From FEN-1279 sp964501535 (GTDB lineage Bacteria; Bacteroidota; Ignavibacteria; Tepidaquicellales; Tepidaquicellaceae), in the NCBI GenBank assembly GCA_964501535.1, contig CAZCSV010000001.1:310001-374000 (forward strand): a stretch of 64,000 nucleotides of DNA. The letters run 5' to 3'. Positions 43,809 through 53,176 of the stretch are shown one piece after another. The first letter of the stretch is position 1, and the number at the start of each line of letters is the position of its first letter. The notes under the pieces were generated by a model. The model was not told where the DNA came from and searched no databases. It was given only the letters and a program-made list of their open reading frames with translations. The translations under genes and the position numbers were made by a program.

Positions 43809-44864
43809 ATGAAAAAAATATTTCTGATTTCAGTAGCTTTATTCTTTTTTTCCTGCGGTTATGTTGTCGGTCAGTTTCAGATTACATCCTACTTTAATCC
43901 CCTGCCGGGCGAAATCGAGACTTTTATTTATGCCGATACTAACGGAATATCTCCCGGTAACAGCGGAGCAAATCAATCCTGGAATTTTTCCGGTGTGGTA
44001 AGCCTCGGTGATACAGCTAATTATATGTTCGTCTTACCTTCCGGAACTCCCTATGGAAGCTCCTTCCCGACAGCAACTATTGCAGGTAATTCCACCGCAA
44101 ATCCCACGGCTTATTGGTATGGCTATTATAATTCCTCGGTTTTTCAATTGCTGGGAAATCAAAACAGCTCCATTAGAGTCGAATATACCGACCCGAAGAT
44201 TTTTAGAACCTATCCTATGAGCTACGGTCAAACCGTTACAGATACTTATAGGTCGGTTACTTATTCGGGAACTAATGTGGTTCAGAAAGTATCTGGCTCC
44301 TTGTCCATTACTTATGATGCCTATGGCACCCTTACTTTACCAAGCGGGACTGCCGTAAATTGCGGTAGACTCAAAATAATCTCTTATGAAGTCGATACAC
44401 TTATTTTCGGAACAACAATGATTGAATATATTAAAGATACTGTCTGGATATGGGGAAAAAGCAATTATCGATATGAATTATTTGAAATAGATAAACACTG
44501 GATTAGCGAGGACGGTGTTAATTATACCGGCTTTAAATGGGTACAGTATATTCCCAATATTAATTCGGTTGGAATTGTTCCCGTATCTAATGAAATCCCC
44601 TCTGAATTCAGGCTGGAACAAAATTATCCTAATCCCTTTAATCCGATTACTACTATACGGTACCGGATACCTGAAAACACATTCGTTACTATGATAATTT
44701 ATGACGGAGTCGGAAGAAAAATTGAAACTTTGTGTAACTGTACCCATAATGCGGGAGTGTATGAAATCAGATGGGACGCTTCATCTTATTCCAGCGGAAT
44801 ATATTATTGCAAAATGATTGCAAATAAATTTGTCGATACAAAAAGAGTGATTTTAATTAAATAA
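43809..44864 (+). CDS. Secreted protein with T9SS C-terminal sorting domain
   Basis: A 351-residue protein: signal peptide (IFLISVALFFFSCGYVVGQ), a central all-beta region without recognised family (about 25-265), and a T9SS sorting domain from FRLEQNYPNPFNPITTIRYRI to VDTKRVILIK. It belongs to a common family of short secreted proteins starting QFQITSYFNPLPGE. Its function is unknown. The 3' end is followed by a hairpin that also serves pyk. Confidence 0.78.
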   Translation: MKKIFLISVALFFFSCGYVVGQFQITSYFNPLPGEIETFIYADTNGISPGNSGANQSWNFSGVVSLGDTANYMFVLPSGTPYGSSFPTATIAGNSTANPTAYWYGYYNSSVFQLLGNQNSSIRVEYTDPKIFRTYPMSYGQTVTDTYRSVTYSGTNVVQKVSGSLSITYDAYGTLTLPSGTAVNCGRLKIISYEVDTLIFGTTMIEYIKDTVWIWGKSNYRYELFEIDKHWISEDGVNYTGFKWVQYIPNINSVGIVPVSNEIPSEFRLEQNYPNPFNPITTIRYRIPENTFVTMIIYDGVGRKIETLCNCTHNAGVYEIRWDASSYSSGIYYCKMIANKFVDTKRVILIK

Positions 44865-44870
44865 TCTTTT

Positions 44871-44892
44871 TTCCTGCAATCGCATTGCGGAA
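44871..44892. terminator. Hairpin terminator between converging cargo gene and pyk
   Basis: TTCC-(T)-GCAAT pairs with ATTGC-GGAA around a CGC loop at 44871-44892; T-rich sequence follows on the plus strand, and A-rich sequence precedes it. Stops of the two converging genes lie 7 bases away on each side. Confidence 0.6.
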
Positions 44893-44898
44893 TTTGTT

Positions 44899-46311
44899 TT
44901 ATTTTACCTTTATTATCTGCAATGCGTTTGCTGATTCGTTTTCTGAATAATTTTTGCTCTCTATTAGGATTGCAGTATCGTTTTTGCTGATATGATTTTT
45001 CTCCTTTAAAAATTTTAACAGCTCATCTTTATTTCTAAAGCTAATTTCCGAATCCAGTATTGGATTTACACTCCACATTAATGTGCATTTATTGAGTATG
45101 CTTCTTTCTCTTACAATAGCTATAATCTGTGCTTTTGTTCTGTGCGATGATAGAAGGGCAGGGGATTTGCCCGTATGTGACAGTGTGATAATTGCTTTGG
45201 CGTTAATCCTCTCTGCAATTTCTGTCGCAGAGTTTGTAATGTTGCATAGAAAGCTTTTTAATCTTGAATTATCCGTTTCTATATGTGGTTTTTTTATCTC
45301 TTCCGTCTTTTCCTTTATCTTGTCCATCGTTTCTACCGCTAAAACCGGATTCATCCCTGTCGATGTCTCTCCCGATAACATTACACAATCGGTACCGTCG
45401 AGAATTGCATTGGCTACATCCGATGCTTCCGCTCGTGTAGGAAGTATGTTTGTTATCATCGATTCCAGCATCTGGGTTGCCGTGATGACCGGCTTCAATG
45501 ACGTGTTGCATTTCTTTATTATCATTTTCTGAAGTATTGGAACATCTTCGGGTGATATTTCGATGCCTAAATCTCCTCTCGCAACCATTACTGCATCCGA
45601 TACTTTTATGATTTCATCTATGTGCCTTATTGCTTCCGGCTTTTCTATTTTTGCTATTACGGGTGTTTCAACCCTGTGTTTTCTTAAAACGGTTTTTAAC
45701 CTGACTATATCGGCTGCTTTCCTTACAAAACTTAATGCAATAAGGTCAACTGAATTTTCTATACCGAATCTTATATCTCTTAAATCTTTTTCTGTTAATG
45801 ACGGTAATGATATTTTCGTATCGGGAAGATTTATGCCTTTTCTCTCGTGTATTGTTCCGCCTTTGATTACTTCGCATTTTATAATCTCTTTCGATATATC
45901 TGCGGAGATAACTTTAAGTTTGAATTTTCCGTCATCGATTAGTATTATATCGTTTCTGCCTGTGTCCTTGATTATGTTTCTGTAATTTGTCGATATTACT
46001 TTCCTGTTTCCTGTTATGTCCTTTGAACTGATATTTATCCTTTCTCCTTCTTTTAATTCTATCTTTCCGTTTGCTAACTTTCCTATGCGGATTTTTGGTC
46101 CCGATAAATCCTGTATGATTGGAATGTGAACCCTCGTAATTTCGGATGCCTTGCGTATGTTCTGTATATATTCGGTATGCGATTCGTAACTGCCGTGAGA
46201 AAAATTCAGACGTGCACAGTCCATTCCGGCTTTTATCATATCAACTAGCGTATCTGTTCTTCCTGATGAAGGACCAATCGTACAAATGATTTTTGTTTTT
46301 TTATATATCAA
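44899..46311 (-). CDS. pyk: Pyruvate kinase
   Basis: Last step of glycolysis, phosphoenolpyruvate plus ADP to pyruvate plus ATP. Motifs are KTKIICTIGPSSG near the N-terminus, ARLNFSHGSYESH, the catalytic-Lys region VIAKIEKPEAIRHIDEI, VMVARGDLGIEI, and CVMLSGETSTGMNPVLAVETM. The frame is open to an ATG at 46350, but that adds a hydrophobic 13-residue stretch not seen in the family and leaves only 29 bases to the divergent gene, so the TTG at 46311 is the likelier start. Confidence 0.9.
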   Translation of the reverse strand: MIYKKTKIICTIGPSSGRTDTLVDMIKAGMDCARLNFSHGSYESHTEYIQNIRKASEITRVHIPIIQDLSGPKIRIGKLANGKIELKEGERINISSKDITGNRKVISTNYRNIIKDTGRNDIILIDDGKFKLKVISADISKEIIKCEVIKGGTIHERKGINLPDTKISLPSLTEKDLRDIRFGIENSVDLIALSFVRKAADIVRLKTVLRKHRVETPVIAKIEKPEAIRHIDEIIKVSDAVMVARGDLGIEISPEDVPILQKMIIKKCNTSLKPVITATQMLESMITNILPTRAEASDVANAILDGTDCVMLSGETSTGMNPVLAVETMDKIKEKTEEIKKPHIETDNSRLKSFLCNITNSATEIAERINAKAIITLSHTGKSPALLSSHRTKAQIIAIVRERSILNKCTLMWSVNPILDSEISFRNKDELLKFLKEKNHISKNDTAILIESKNYSENESANALQIIKVK

Positions 46312-46379
46312 AATTGTAATTATTAAATTAATTTTGAATAAATTATTCAATAATATTAACTATTAAAAGATAATTATTT

Positions 46380-47153
46380 ATGAAAAGCTTAAAAAACAAA
46401 ATTGCCTTTATTACTGGTGCTTCCAGCGGATTCGGGGAAGCAACTGCCTATAGGCTCGCAGGTATAGGCATGAATCTTGTTATTTGCGCAAGACGGTATG
46501 AGAAAATAAAAGAAATTGCTGACGATATTGAGAAAAAATTTAAAGTAAAAGTCCTGCCCCTAAAACTCGACGTGCGAAAACAAAAGGACGTTGTGAATGC
46601 CGTAAAGAATTTACCGGATGAATGGAAAAAAATTGAAGTGCTGATTAATAATGCCGGACTTTCAAGAGGACTTAATAAAATCCAGGATGGTGTCCTTCTT
46701 GATTGGGAAGAAATGATTGATACTAATGTTAAAGGTTTGCTCTATGTTACTAAAGAAATTATTCCTCTTATGCTCGGAAATAAAAGCGGACATATCGTGA
46801 ATGTCGGCTCGATTGCTGGTCACGAAGTCTATGCGGCAGGAAATGTCTATTGCGCCACAAAACACGCCGTCGATGCTCTGACGAAAGGTATGAGAATCGA
46901 TTTAAACGGTACACCCATTAAAGTTTCTACCGTTGACCCCGGCCTTGCTGAAACGGAATTCAGTATTGTTAGATTCAGAGGCGATAAAACTAAAGCTAAA
47001 TCGGTTTATAATGGGGTAATACCTCTCTATGCCGAGGATGTAGCCGATGCAATCGAGTTTATTGTTACGAGAAAAGATTCCGTTAATGTCGCCGAAATTA
47101 TTTTATTGCCGAAAGCTCAGGCAAATTGCTCGATTGTTCATAGGAATTCTTGA
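46380..47153 (+). CDS. Short-chain dehydrogenase/reductase (YdfG-like)
   Basis: NAD(P)-dependent oxidoreductase of the classical SDR family. The cofactor motif ITGASSGFGEATAYRLAG, the Arg after strand 2 (CARRYEK) that favours NADP, the NNAGL motif, the catalytic Ser (VGSIAGHEVY), and YxxxK (YCATKHAVDALTKGM) are present; DPGLAETEFS follows. This set resembles E. coli YdfG, acting on 3-hydroxy acids such as serine, but the substrate is inferred. It diverges from pyk, with a short AT-rich promoter space between. Confidence 0.85.
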   Translation: MKSLKNKIAFITGASSGFGEATAYRLAGIGMNLVICARRYEKIKEIADDIEKKFKVKVLPLKLDVRKQKDVVNAVKNLPDEWKKIEVLINNAGLSRGLNKIQDGVLLDWEEMIDTNVKGLLYVTKEIIPLMLGNKSGHIVNVGSIAGHEVYAAGNVYCATKHAVDALTKGMRIDLNGTPIKVSTVDPGLAETEFSIVRFRGDKTKAKSVYNGVIPLYAEDVADAIEFIVTRKDSVNVAEIILLPKAQANCSIVHRNS

Positions 47154-47180
47154 ATTCCTTTGTTTATGGATTTGCTGTAA

Positions 47181-47214
47181 AAAAAATCCTTAAGTTTATT
47201 CTTAAGGATTTTTT
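47181..47214. terminator. Bidirectional terminator between SDR and rseP
   Basis: Perfect 14-bp stem AAAAAATCCTTAAG (47181-47194) and its complement (47201-47214) with a 6-base loop; T-run on the plus strand and A-run on the other flank. It serves both converging genes. Confidence 0.9.
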
Positions 47215-47240
47215 TATTACTTAAAACTTTTGTCTCTTGA

Positions 47241-48614
47241 CTACTTTATAGAAATAATATCGTTGTATATCACGAATAACATAAATGCTAATAAGATGAT
47301 GAATCCTATATTCTGCAGCGCAATCTGAACTTTATATGATACAGGTCTGCGTAAAATTCCTTCTATCATTAATATTACAAAATGACCTCCGTCAAGCGCT
47401 GGAAACGGTAATATGTTAATCACGGCAAGCGATATCGAAAGCATCGCAAGAAATCCTATGTATGATAAAAACCCCATCTCTGCGGATTGTGCCGATGCTT
47501 GTGCTATTTTTACCGGTCCGCCTATAGCTTTCTTGAAAGGTATGTCGCCTTTTATTACTTTCGCTATCGATTTGAAAAAGACTTCGAATCCGAAATAATA
47601 TAAATCCGAAAATGCCTTCGGAAATGCCGAAATTACACCGTACTTTATGTGCCTGATGGGTCCCTCATACTTCGCCGCTATCTCTATCCCTATCGTCGAG
47701 TCCGGCAGTTGGGGCGTAACCTTCGATGTCATAATTTTTCCGTCTCTTAACCACGCTATATCCGACTCTTTATTCGCATTTGACTTTATTAAATCTATAA
47801 GCTTCTGAGAGTGAGTTATCTTTTCACCCGCAAATTCCGTTATTATATCACCTTTCTGTATTCCGCTTTTCTCTGCAGGATTACCCGGAATTACACTGTT
47901 GATTAACGGAACAATCTTCTCGGGGTATATACCGATGTTTTTCTCAGTTATGTCTTTTAACTTTTCTTTCGGTATGTTTATTTTCTCGTTACTGCTGTTT
48001 CTTATTATCTCGAAAGTAACTGACTCGCCTAAATTATCAAGATATATTTTATTCTGAAGGTCGTCCCAGTTATCTACATATTCGCTGTTTATTGCAATTA
48101 TTTTATCGCCTTCTTTTAATCCGGACTCGCTCGCGATTGAGTTCTTCGAAATATATCCTATTGTCGTGGTCTCTGTTACGGTTTTTCCTTTGATTATCGT
48201 TAATGAATAAAAAATCAGAAATGCGAGAAATATGTTCATTATTACTCCCGCAGTTATTACTATCATCCTCTTCCAGACTGGCTTGGAACGGTATTCCCAC
48301 GGCTTCGCTTCCTCTTTTATGAAATTTTTGTCCATGCTCTCGTCTATCATACCTGCAATCTTTACATAACCGCCGATAGGGAATGCACATATCCTGTAAT
48401 CGGTATGCCCTTGTAAATCCAAATTTTCTTCAAGTTTACCAAACTTAAAACCCGTGATTCTGTTATATCCGAATAACCTGAATCCTATGCCTAATGCAAA
48501 TACATCCGCACGCATCCCGCATGAACGCGCTGCAACAAAATGCCCTAACTCGTGAACGAAAACAAGTATTCCTATTACAATTAAAAAATAAAATATTGTG
48601 CTGATAATTTCCAT
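47241..48614 (-). CDS. rseP: RIP (site-2) zinc metalloprotease RseP
   Basis: Intramembrane zinc protease that cleaves anti-sigma factors and signal-peptide remnants. The HELGHF zinc motif lies in the first membrane helix, two PDZ domains follow (about 140-300, with GLKEGDKIIAINSEYVDNWDDL and SGIQKGDIITEFAGEKI), and the C-terminal LPFPALDGGHF motif provides the third ligand. 457 residues, full length. It is about 60 bases downstream of dxr, a common pairing. The ECF sigma factor at 50550-51269 could be regulated through such a protease, but no anti-sigma gene is nearby. Confidence 0.94.
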   Translation of the reverse strand: MEIISTIFYFLIVIGILVFVHELGHFVAARSCGMRADVFALGIGFRLFGYNRITGFKFGKLEENLDLQGHTDYRICAFPIGGYVKIAGMIDESMDKNFIKEEAKPWEYRSKPVWKRMIVITAGVIMNIFLAFLIFYSLTIIKGKTVTETTTIGYISKNSIASESGLKEGDKIIAINSEYVDNWDDLQNKIYLDNLGESVTFEIIRNSSNEKINIPKEKLKDITEKNIGIYPEKIVPLINSVIPGNPAEKSGIQKGDIITEFAGEKITHSQKLIDLIKSNANKESDIAWLRDGKIMTSKVTPQLPDSTIGIEIAAKYEGPIRHIKYGVISAFPKAFSDLYYFGFEVFFKSIAKVIKGDIPFKKAIGGPVKIAQASAQSAEMGFLSYIGFLAMLSISLAVINILPFPALDGGHFVILMIEGILRRPVSYKVQIALQNIGFIILLAFMLFVIYNDIISIK

Positions 48615-48677
48615 GCTAATGTTTCAAAAATTCTTGTATAAACAATAAATATAGTTATTTATATATTTAAATAACAT

Positions 48678-49832
48678 TTAAAAATGATTTAAAATTTCTT
48701 CCCGCGTCTTCCTGTCTATTTCAATTATATCTTCTAATTCAAAATCATCCTTCCCTGTGTGCTTGTCTAAACTCTTCTTTATTATATCCGAAATTCCGTA
48801 AAAACCTATCTTATCCTTTAAAAATAAATCCACTGCTACCTCATTTGCCGCATTCATTACTATCGGATACGTCCCTCCGGCTTTTATAGTTTCAAATGCT
48901 ATCTTCAGACATTCGAATTTGTCTAAATCGGGTTTTTCGAATGTCAAATCTTTCATCTTACTAAAATCAAGCCTGGGAAAACTGGATGACACTCTGTCGG
49001 GATAAGTTAATGCAAATTGAATGGGTATTTTCATATCGGGTATGCCAAGCTGTGCCTTTATCGAAGAATCCGTAAACTCTACAAATGAATGAATTATTGA
49101 TTGTGGGTGAATTATTACCTCGATATTGTTAACATCTATATTAAAAAGCCATTTAGCTTCTATAACCTCAAGCCCCTTATTCATCATTGTTGCCGAGTCT
49201 ATCGTAATCTTATTCCCCATATTCCAGTTCGGATGATTCAATGCTTCTATTACACTCGCATCCTTTATTTCTTCCTTCGTTTTTGTCCGAAATGGACCTC
49301 CCGATGCAGTCAAAATTATTTTTGATATGTTTTTGTGCTTTTCTCCTAAAAGACATTGAAGAATTGCCGAATGCTCGCTGTCTATTGGTATTAACTGTAT
49401 TTTATGACGGTTTATTAATTTGTTGACTAATGCTCCCGCAACTACCAGTACCTCCTTGTTTGCTAACGCTATGTACTTGCTGTTCCTTATCGCCTCTAAC
49501 GTCGGCTTTAAACCCGCAAATCCTACTAACGCATTCACCAGAATGTCGTATTCATTGCTTTTGATAAGCTCGGATAGAATGTTATCACCTGTATGCACTT
49601 CTGTAATTGAACCGTATGCTTTTTTGAATTCGTTTGCTTTTTCTGTGTTCTGTATATATACGAATTTCGGTTTGAATGTCTCTGCCTGACGGGCTAAAAT
49701 ATCTGTCCTGCTGTTGGTCGTTAAAAAAATAATATCGCAATTGTAACCGTTTTCGTTAAGGTTGTTGATTACCTCGAGCGTGTTACAGCCTATCGAGCCG
49801 GTCGAACCAAGAATGCCTATCCTTTTGTTCAC
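48678..49832 (-). CDS. dxr: 1-deoxy-D-xylulose 5-phosphate reductoisomerase
   Basis: Second step of the MEP isoprenoid pathway; reduces DXP to MEP. NADPH motif ILGSTGSIGCNTLEVI, the metal-binding IPIDSEHSAILQCL, the substrate region ILTASGGPFR, HPNWNMGNKITIDSATMMNKGLEVIEA and the IHPQSIIHSFVEF block are all there. 384 residues, as usual. It precedes rseP and follows the TlpA-like gene by a 62-base gap. Confidence 0.96.
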   Translation of the reverse strand: MNKRIGILGSTGSIGCNTLEVINNLNENGYNCDIIFLTTNSRTDILARQAETFKPKFVYIQNTEKANEFKKAYGSITEVHTGDNILSELIKSNEYDILVNALVGFAGLKPTLEAIRNSKYIALANKEVLVVAGALVNKLINRHKIQLIPIDSEHSAILQCLLGEKHKNISKIILTASGGPFRTKTKEEIKDASVIEALNHPNWNMGNKITIDSATMMNKGLEVIEAKWLFNIDVNNIEVIIHPQSIIHSFVEFTDSSIKAQLGIPDMKIPIQFALTYPDRVSSSFPRLDFSKMKDLTFEKPDLDKFECLKIAFETIKAGGTYPIVMNAANEVAVDLFLKDKIGFYGISDIIKKSLDKHTGKDDFELEDIIEIDRKTREEILNHF

Positions 49833-49894
49833 TTAGCTGTTTAATAAGAATGCAGGCAGTTTCTTCTTTCTCTGCCTGCATTGATTTTTGTAAA

Positions 49895-50503
49895 TTAATT
49901 AAGATGTTTGTTTATTAACTTCATATATGTGTCCTTATCCCTGCTCCCGACTATCGTTTCTGCTATCTTTCCATCCTTGTCAACTATAAATGTTGTCGGA
50001 ACTGCGGATAATTCACTCCCGCTCGCTTTGGTAAATGCATTAACCAGCGATGAATTTGCGTCTATCGTGATGTAAGGAAGTGGATTCGCTTTTAAATAAT
50101 CAACTATGTTTTGTGCCTTTTCCTGCTGGAATATGTTTACTCCTATCATCTGAAAATTTTTATCCTTTAATTCTTCTGAAATCTTTACAAGGTCTGGCAT
50201 CTCTTTCTTGCATGGACCGCACCAAGTTGCCCAGAAATTTATGAATATTACTTTTCCTTTCAAATCCTTAAGAGACCTTTTTGCCCCTCCTTCCGTCCAT
50301 GTGAAATTCGGTGCGATGTTCTTGCCCGTCGATTCCTCTACGGATTCCATTTTGTATAACTTCAATGTCGTGGGATTGTCGTCTTTTTTCGTGTTCTCGG
50401 TCTTTGGTATCTCATTCGTCTTTTCTGTGTTTTCGGTCTTCTTGTTGCAACTGTATAGTAAAACAGCAATAATCAAAAATGCAATTATCTGGATTTTTCT
50501 CAT
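49895..50503 (-). CDS. TlpA/ResA-like thiol-disulfide lipoprotein
   Basis: Periplasmic thioredoxin-like protein. The N-terminus (IQIIAFLIIAVLLYSC) is a lipoprotein signal; a Lys/Glu/Asn-rich linker follows; the redoxin domain carries the CxxC of WATWCGPCKKEMPD and the cis-Pro of SAVPTTFIVD. It should reduce or oxidise exported thiols such as cytochrome c apoproteins. The ATG at 50503 is chosen over one at 50617, which would overlap the sigma factor gene and disrupt the signal peptide. It lies 46 bases after that gene. Confidence 0.9.
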   Translation of the reverse strand: MRKIQIIAFLIIAVLLYSCNKKTENTEKTNEIPKTENTKKDDNPTTLKLYKMESVEESTGKNIAPNFTWTEGGAKRSLKDLKGKVIFINFWATWCGPCKKEMPDLVKISEELKDKNFQMIGVNIFQQEKAQNIVDYLKANPLPYITIDANSSLVNAFTKASGSELSAVPTTFIVDKDGKIAETIVGSRDKDTYMKLINKHLN

Positions 50504-50549
50504 TAATTTGTTTTTTTTTATTTGTAAATAGTGTTTGTTAAAAATCTTT

Positions 50550-51269
50550 TTAATATTGTGGAACGCTGTCCACATCGTAACCTTTTGCTTTCGCATATTT
50601 GTATAACTTTTGGGCAAGTAGTTTCCTTGCCCTGTGTAACCTGCTCCTTACTGTTCCTATCGGACACTGCACGAATTCCGATATCTCTTCATAACTCAGT
50701 CCCTCTAAATCGCATAAAATTATTACAGTCTTGAAATCATCCTGAAGCGAATTTAATGCTACCGTTACCTGGTCATCTAATAAATTCGAAAAAACTTTCT
50801 CCTGTAAATCTGAGGAGTCTAATGCGTCAGATTTTATGTTTTCGAAGAAATTCTCTATCTCTTCGTAATCTACTTTGCCGGGAGACTTCTGATTCTTCCT
50901 GTAATTGTTTATGAATAAATTCTTCATTATTCTGAACAACCACGCCTTGCAATTCGTGCCTTTTTCGAATTTGTGAAAAAACCTGAAAGCCCTTAAATAT
51001 GTCTCCTGTAACAAATCATCTGCATCAAGCTCGTTTCCTGTCATTTTGTATGCATAATTACGCAGTATCCCAATATGGGGCAAAGCTTCCCTTTTAAATT
51101 CCTCCGTTAAATTGGCTATTTCTTCTTCGGATAAATATCCTCCTTCTTCCTCCAAAAATTCTTCTTCATTTTCTGAATCGTCTTCAATTAACGGTATGTT
51201 TTTTTTGGGAATTACTTTTTTCTTCTCTATCTTCTTCTTCTTTATTTTTTCAACGGTTTTACTCATCAT
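50550..51269 (-). CDS. RpoE-like ECF sigma factor with charged N-terminal extension
   Basis: Sigma-70-family factor of ECF type. After a Lys-rich then Glu-rich extension of about 60 residues comes region 2 (RNYAYKMTGNELDADDLLQETYLRAFRFF and the AWLFRIMKNLFINNYR core) and region 4 with the HTH (LQDDFKTVIILCDLEGLSYEEISEFVQCPIGTVRSRLHRAR). The extension is longer than in ordinary ECF factors. It is not followed by a recognisable anti-sigma gene; the next gene is a TlpA-like lipoprotein. Two ATGs (51269, 51266) can start it. Confidence 0.9.
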   Translation of the reverse strand: MMSKTVEKIKKKKIEKKKVIPKKNIPLIEDDSENEEEFLEEEGGYLSEEEIANLTEEFKREALPHIGILRNYAYKMTGNELDADDLLQETYLRAFRFFHKFEKGTNCKAWLFRIMKNLFINNYRKNQKSPGKVDYEEIENFFENIKSDALDSSDLQEKVFSNLLDDQVTVALNSLQDDFKTVIILCDLEGLSYEEISEFVQCPIGTVRSRLHRARKLLAQKLYKYAKAKGYDVDSVPQY

Positions 51270-51501
51270 CTGTCATAAATTATAAACTACGTATTTAATG
51301 AAAATTTATCAAGGAAGGAATTTATTACTTTTAAATAAACAATGAATTATCTGCATTTGAATAAGTGCTATTTTTTTTTCTTCTCTCCTTTTTCATTTCT
51401 TTTAATTTTTAAAATTATAATTTTACATAAATTTCATATTTACGTAATATTTATTTAATATTAACTTCAATTGTCTTACTTAATAAATTCAACTTTAAAT
51501 T

Positions 51502-52119
51502 ATGTTTAGAAAATTTTTACCCCAAAAAGAGAAGTTTTTTATTCTCCTGTTTGATTTAGCTAAAAATGTTCACGAAGGAACAAAGTTGCTTCATGATATT
51601 ATGGAAAATCCGGATTTGCTTTCGGAAAATGCTACAAAAATTCATATTCTGGAAAATAAATGTGATGAATTTACACATACTATAATTAACGAGTTAAACG
51701 AAACTTTTGTAACACCACTCGATAGGGAAGATATTTACTTACTCACAAATTCACTCGATGATGTAATAGATAGCATAGATACGATTGCAACGAGATTTGG
51801 TATATACAAACCAAAAAAGAGCTTTGCCTTTGGTCCCCAGCTTTCTGGGATATTACTTTCGCAGACTGAAATTATAACACAAATTGTGGAACATTTGAAG
51901 GACCATAAAAATACTATGCAGAAAATAATCGCTATACGAAATTTGGAGACGGAAGGCGATTTGGTCTTTAAGGAAGCATTAACTAACTTGTTCGAGAAGC
52001 AGGATGATGTCAAAGAATTGATAAAAGAAAAAGAAATTCTTGAAATTACTGAAAAAGCCGTCGACAGATGTCAGAGGGTTGCAATTGCTATTGAAAGTAT
52101 AATCATAAAAAACGCTTAA
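51502..52119 (+). CDS. DUF47 (PhoU-like) Pit accessory protein
   Basis: Helical protein of the DUF47/PhoU-like family, partner of Pit transporters. Long amphipathic helices with LLHDIMENPDLLSENATKIHILENKCDEFTHTI and LYLLTNSLDDVIDSIDTIA-like sections, LREDIY and the C-terminal EKAVDRCQRVAIAIESIIIKNA are typical. It stops 3 bases before the transporter gene and so is likely translated with it. Its family is thought to regulate phosphate uptake. Confidence 0.9.
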   Translation: MFRKFLPQKEKFFILLFDLAKNVHEGTKLLHDIMENPDLLSENATKIHILENKCDEFTHTIINELNETFVTPLDREDIYLLTNSLDDVIDSIDTIATRFGIYKPKKSFAFGPQLSGILLSQTEIITQIVEHLKDHKNTMQKIIAIRNLETEGDLVFKEALTNLFEKQDDVKELIKEKEILEITEKAVDRCQRVAIAIESIIIKNA

Positions 52120-52122
52120 TAT

Positions 52123-53112
52123 ATGTTTGAACTTACTCTGTTTATTATTGTAACAGCATTATTGTTTGATTTTTTAAATGGAATGAATGATGCAGCGAAT
52201 TCGATTGCTACTATCGTTGCTACTCGTGTCTTAACCCCAAAAATTGCTGTGCTTTGGGCAGCTTTCTTTAATTTTGCTGCTGCATTCGGCTTCGGTGTTC
52301 ACGTGGCTAATACCATTGGAAAAGGTATTGTAGATACTAATGTTGTTGACCAATATTTAATTCTGTCAGCTTTAATTGGAGCTATGATTTGGACTTACGG
52401 TTGTACGAAATTTGGCTTGCCGATAAGTGTTTCACACTCTTTGATAGGTGGATTGGCTGGAGCGGCTATTATTAAAGCTGGATTTAAATCTCTGGTTGCT
52501 GGCGGATTAGTAAAAGTTTCAATTTTTATCTTTTTATCTCCTGTTATTGGTCTTGTTCTCGGTGCTTTTTTTATGATTATCGTTACCTGGTTGTTTAAGA
52601 ATTCGAATAATAAAAAAGTTGATAAAAAATTTAAAATCGGTCAGCTATTGTCTTCAGCTGCTTTTAGTCTGGGACACGGAACAAATGATGCTCAGAAAAC
52701 AATGGGAATAATTTCGATTTTACTCTTTACTAATGGTTATCTCGGAAATGAATTTTACGTCCCGTTCTGGGTCATTATTATATCTCATACAGCTATTGGA
52801 TTGGGAACATTAGCTGGAGGATGGAAGGTAATTAGAACCATGGGTATGAAATTGACTCATTTAAAACCTGTTGGAGGCTTTTGTGCTGAAACTGCTGGAG
52901 CCGCCGTATTGGTTGGTACTGCTTTAGCTGGAATTCCTGTTAGCACTACACATACAATAACAGGTGCCGTTATGGGTGTTGGTATGATAAAAAGATTAAC
53001 TGCTGTTAGATGGGGAGTTGCGGGAAAAATCATTTGGGCTTGGATTTTAACTATTCCTTTATCGGGATTGTGCGGGGCTTTAACTTATCTGCTGATTAGT
53101 CTCTTCTTGTAA
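52123..53112 (+). CDS. Inorganic phosphate transporter (Pit family)
   Basis: Low-affinity phosphate (metal-phosphate)/proton symporter of the inner membrane. The two inverted repeats are visible: GMNDAANSIATIVATRVLTP in the first half and GTNDAQKTMGIIS in the second, followed by CAETAGAAVLVGTALAGIPVSTTHTITGAVMGVG (first 20 residues suffice). It has nine to ten hydrophobic helices and is 329 residues, the short bacterial type. It forms an operon with the DUF47 gene and is followed by an AT-only hairpin. Confidence 0.95.
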   Translation: MFELTLFIIVTALLFDFLNGMNDAANSIATIVATRVLTPKIAVLWAAFFNFAAAFGFGVHVANTIGKGIVDTNVVDQYLILSALIGAMIWTYGCTKFGLPISVSHSLIGGLAGAAIIKAGFKSLVAGGLVKVSIFIFLSPVIGLVLGAFFMIIVTWLFKNSNNKKVDKKFKIGQLLSSAAFSLGHGTNDAQKTMGIISILLFTNGYLGNEFYVPFWVIIISHTAIGLGTLAGGWKVIRTMGMKLTHLKPVGGFCAETAGAAVLVGTALAGIPVSTTHTITGAVMGVGMIKRLTAVRWGVAGKIIWAWILTIPLSGLCGALTYLLISLFL

Positions 53113-53149
53113 AAATTAAATTATATATTAATTCAATAATTTAATTTTT
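53111..53149 (+). terminator. AT-only hairpin after the phosphate transporter gene
   Basis: AAAAATTAAATTAT at 53111-53124 pairs with 53136-53149 across an 11-base loop, with T-rich sequence after it. It overlaps the transporter stop region and may also end tRNA-side transcripts from the other strand. Confidence 0.6.
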
Positions 53150-53176
53150 TATTTAAATTGAGAGTGGCAAAATCTG

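Noticed and set aside
51342..51458. Small ORF of 38 residues between the ECF sigma factor and DUF47 genes
   Set aside because: It is a low-complexity Phe/Ile-rich translation of AT-rich DNA with no close ribosome binding site or conserved feature.
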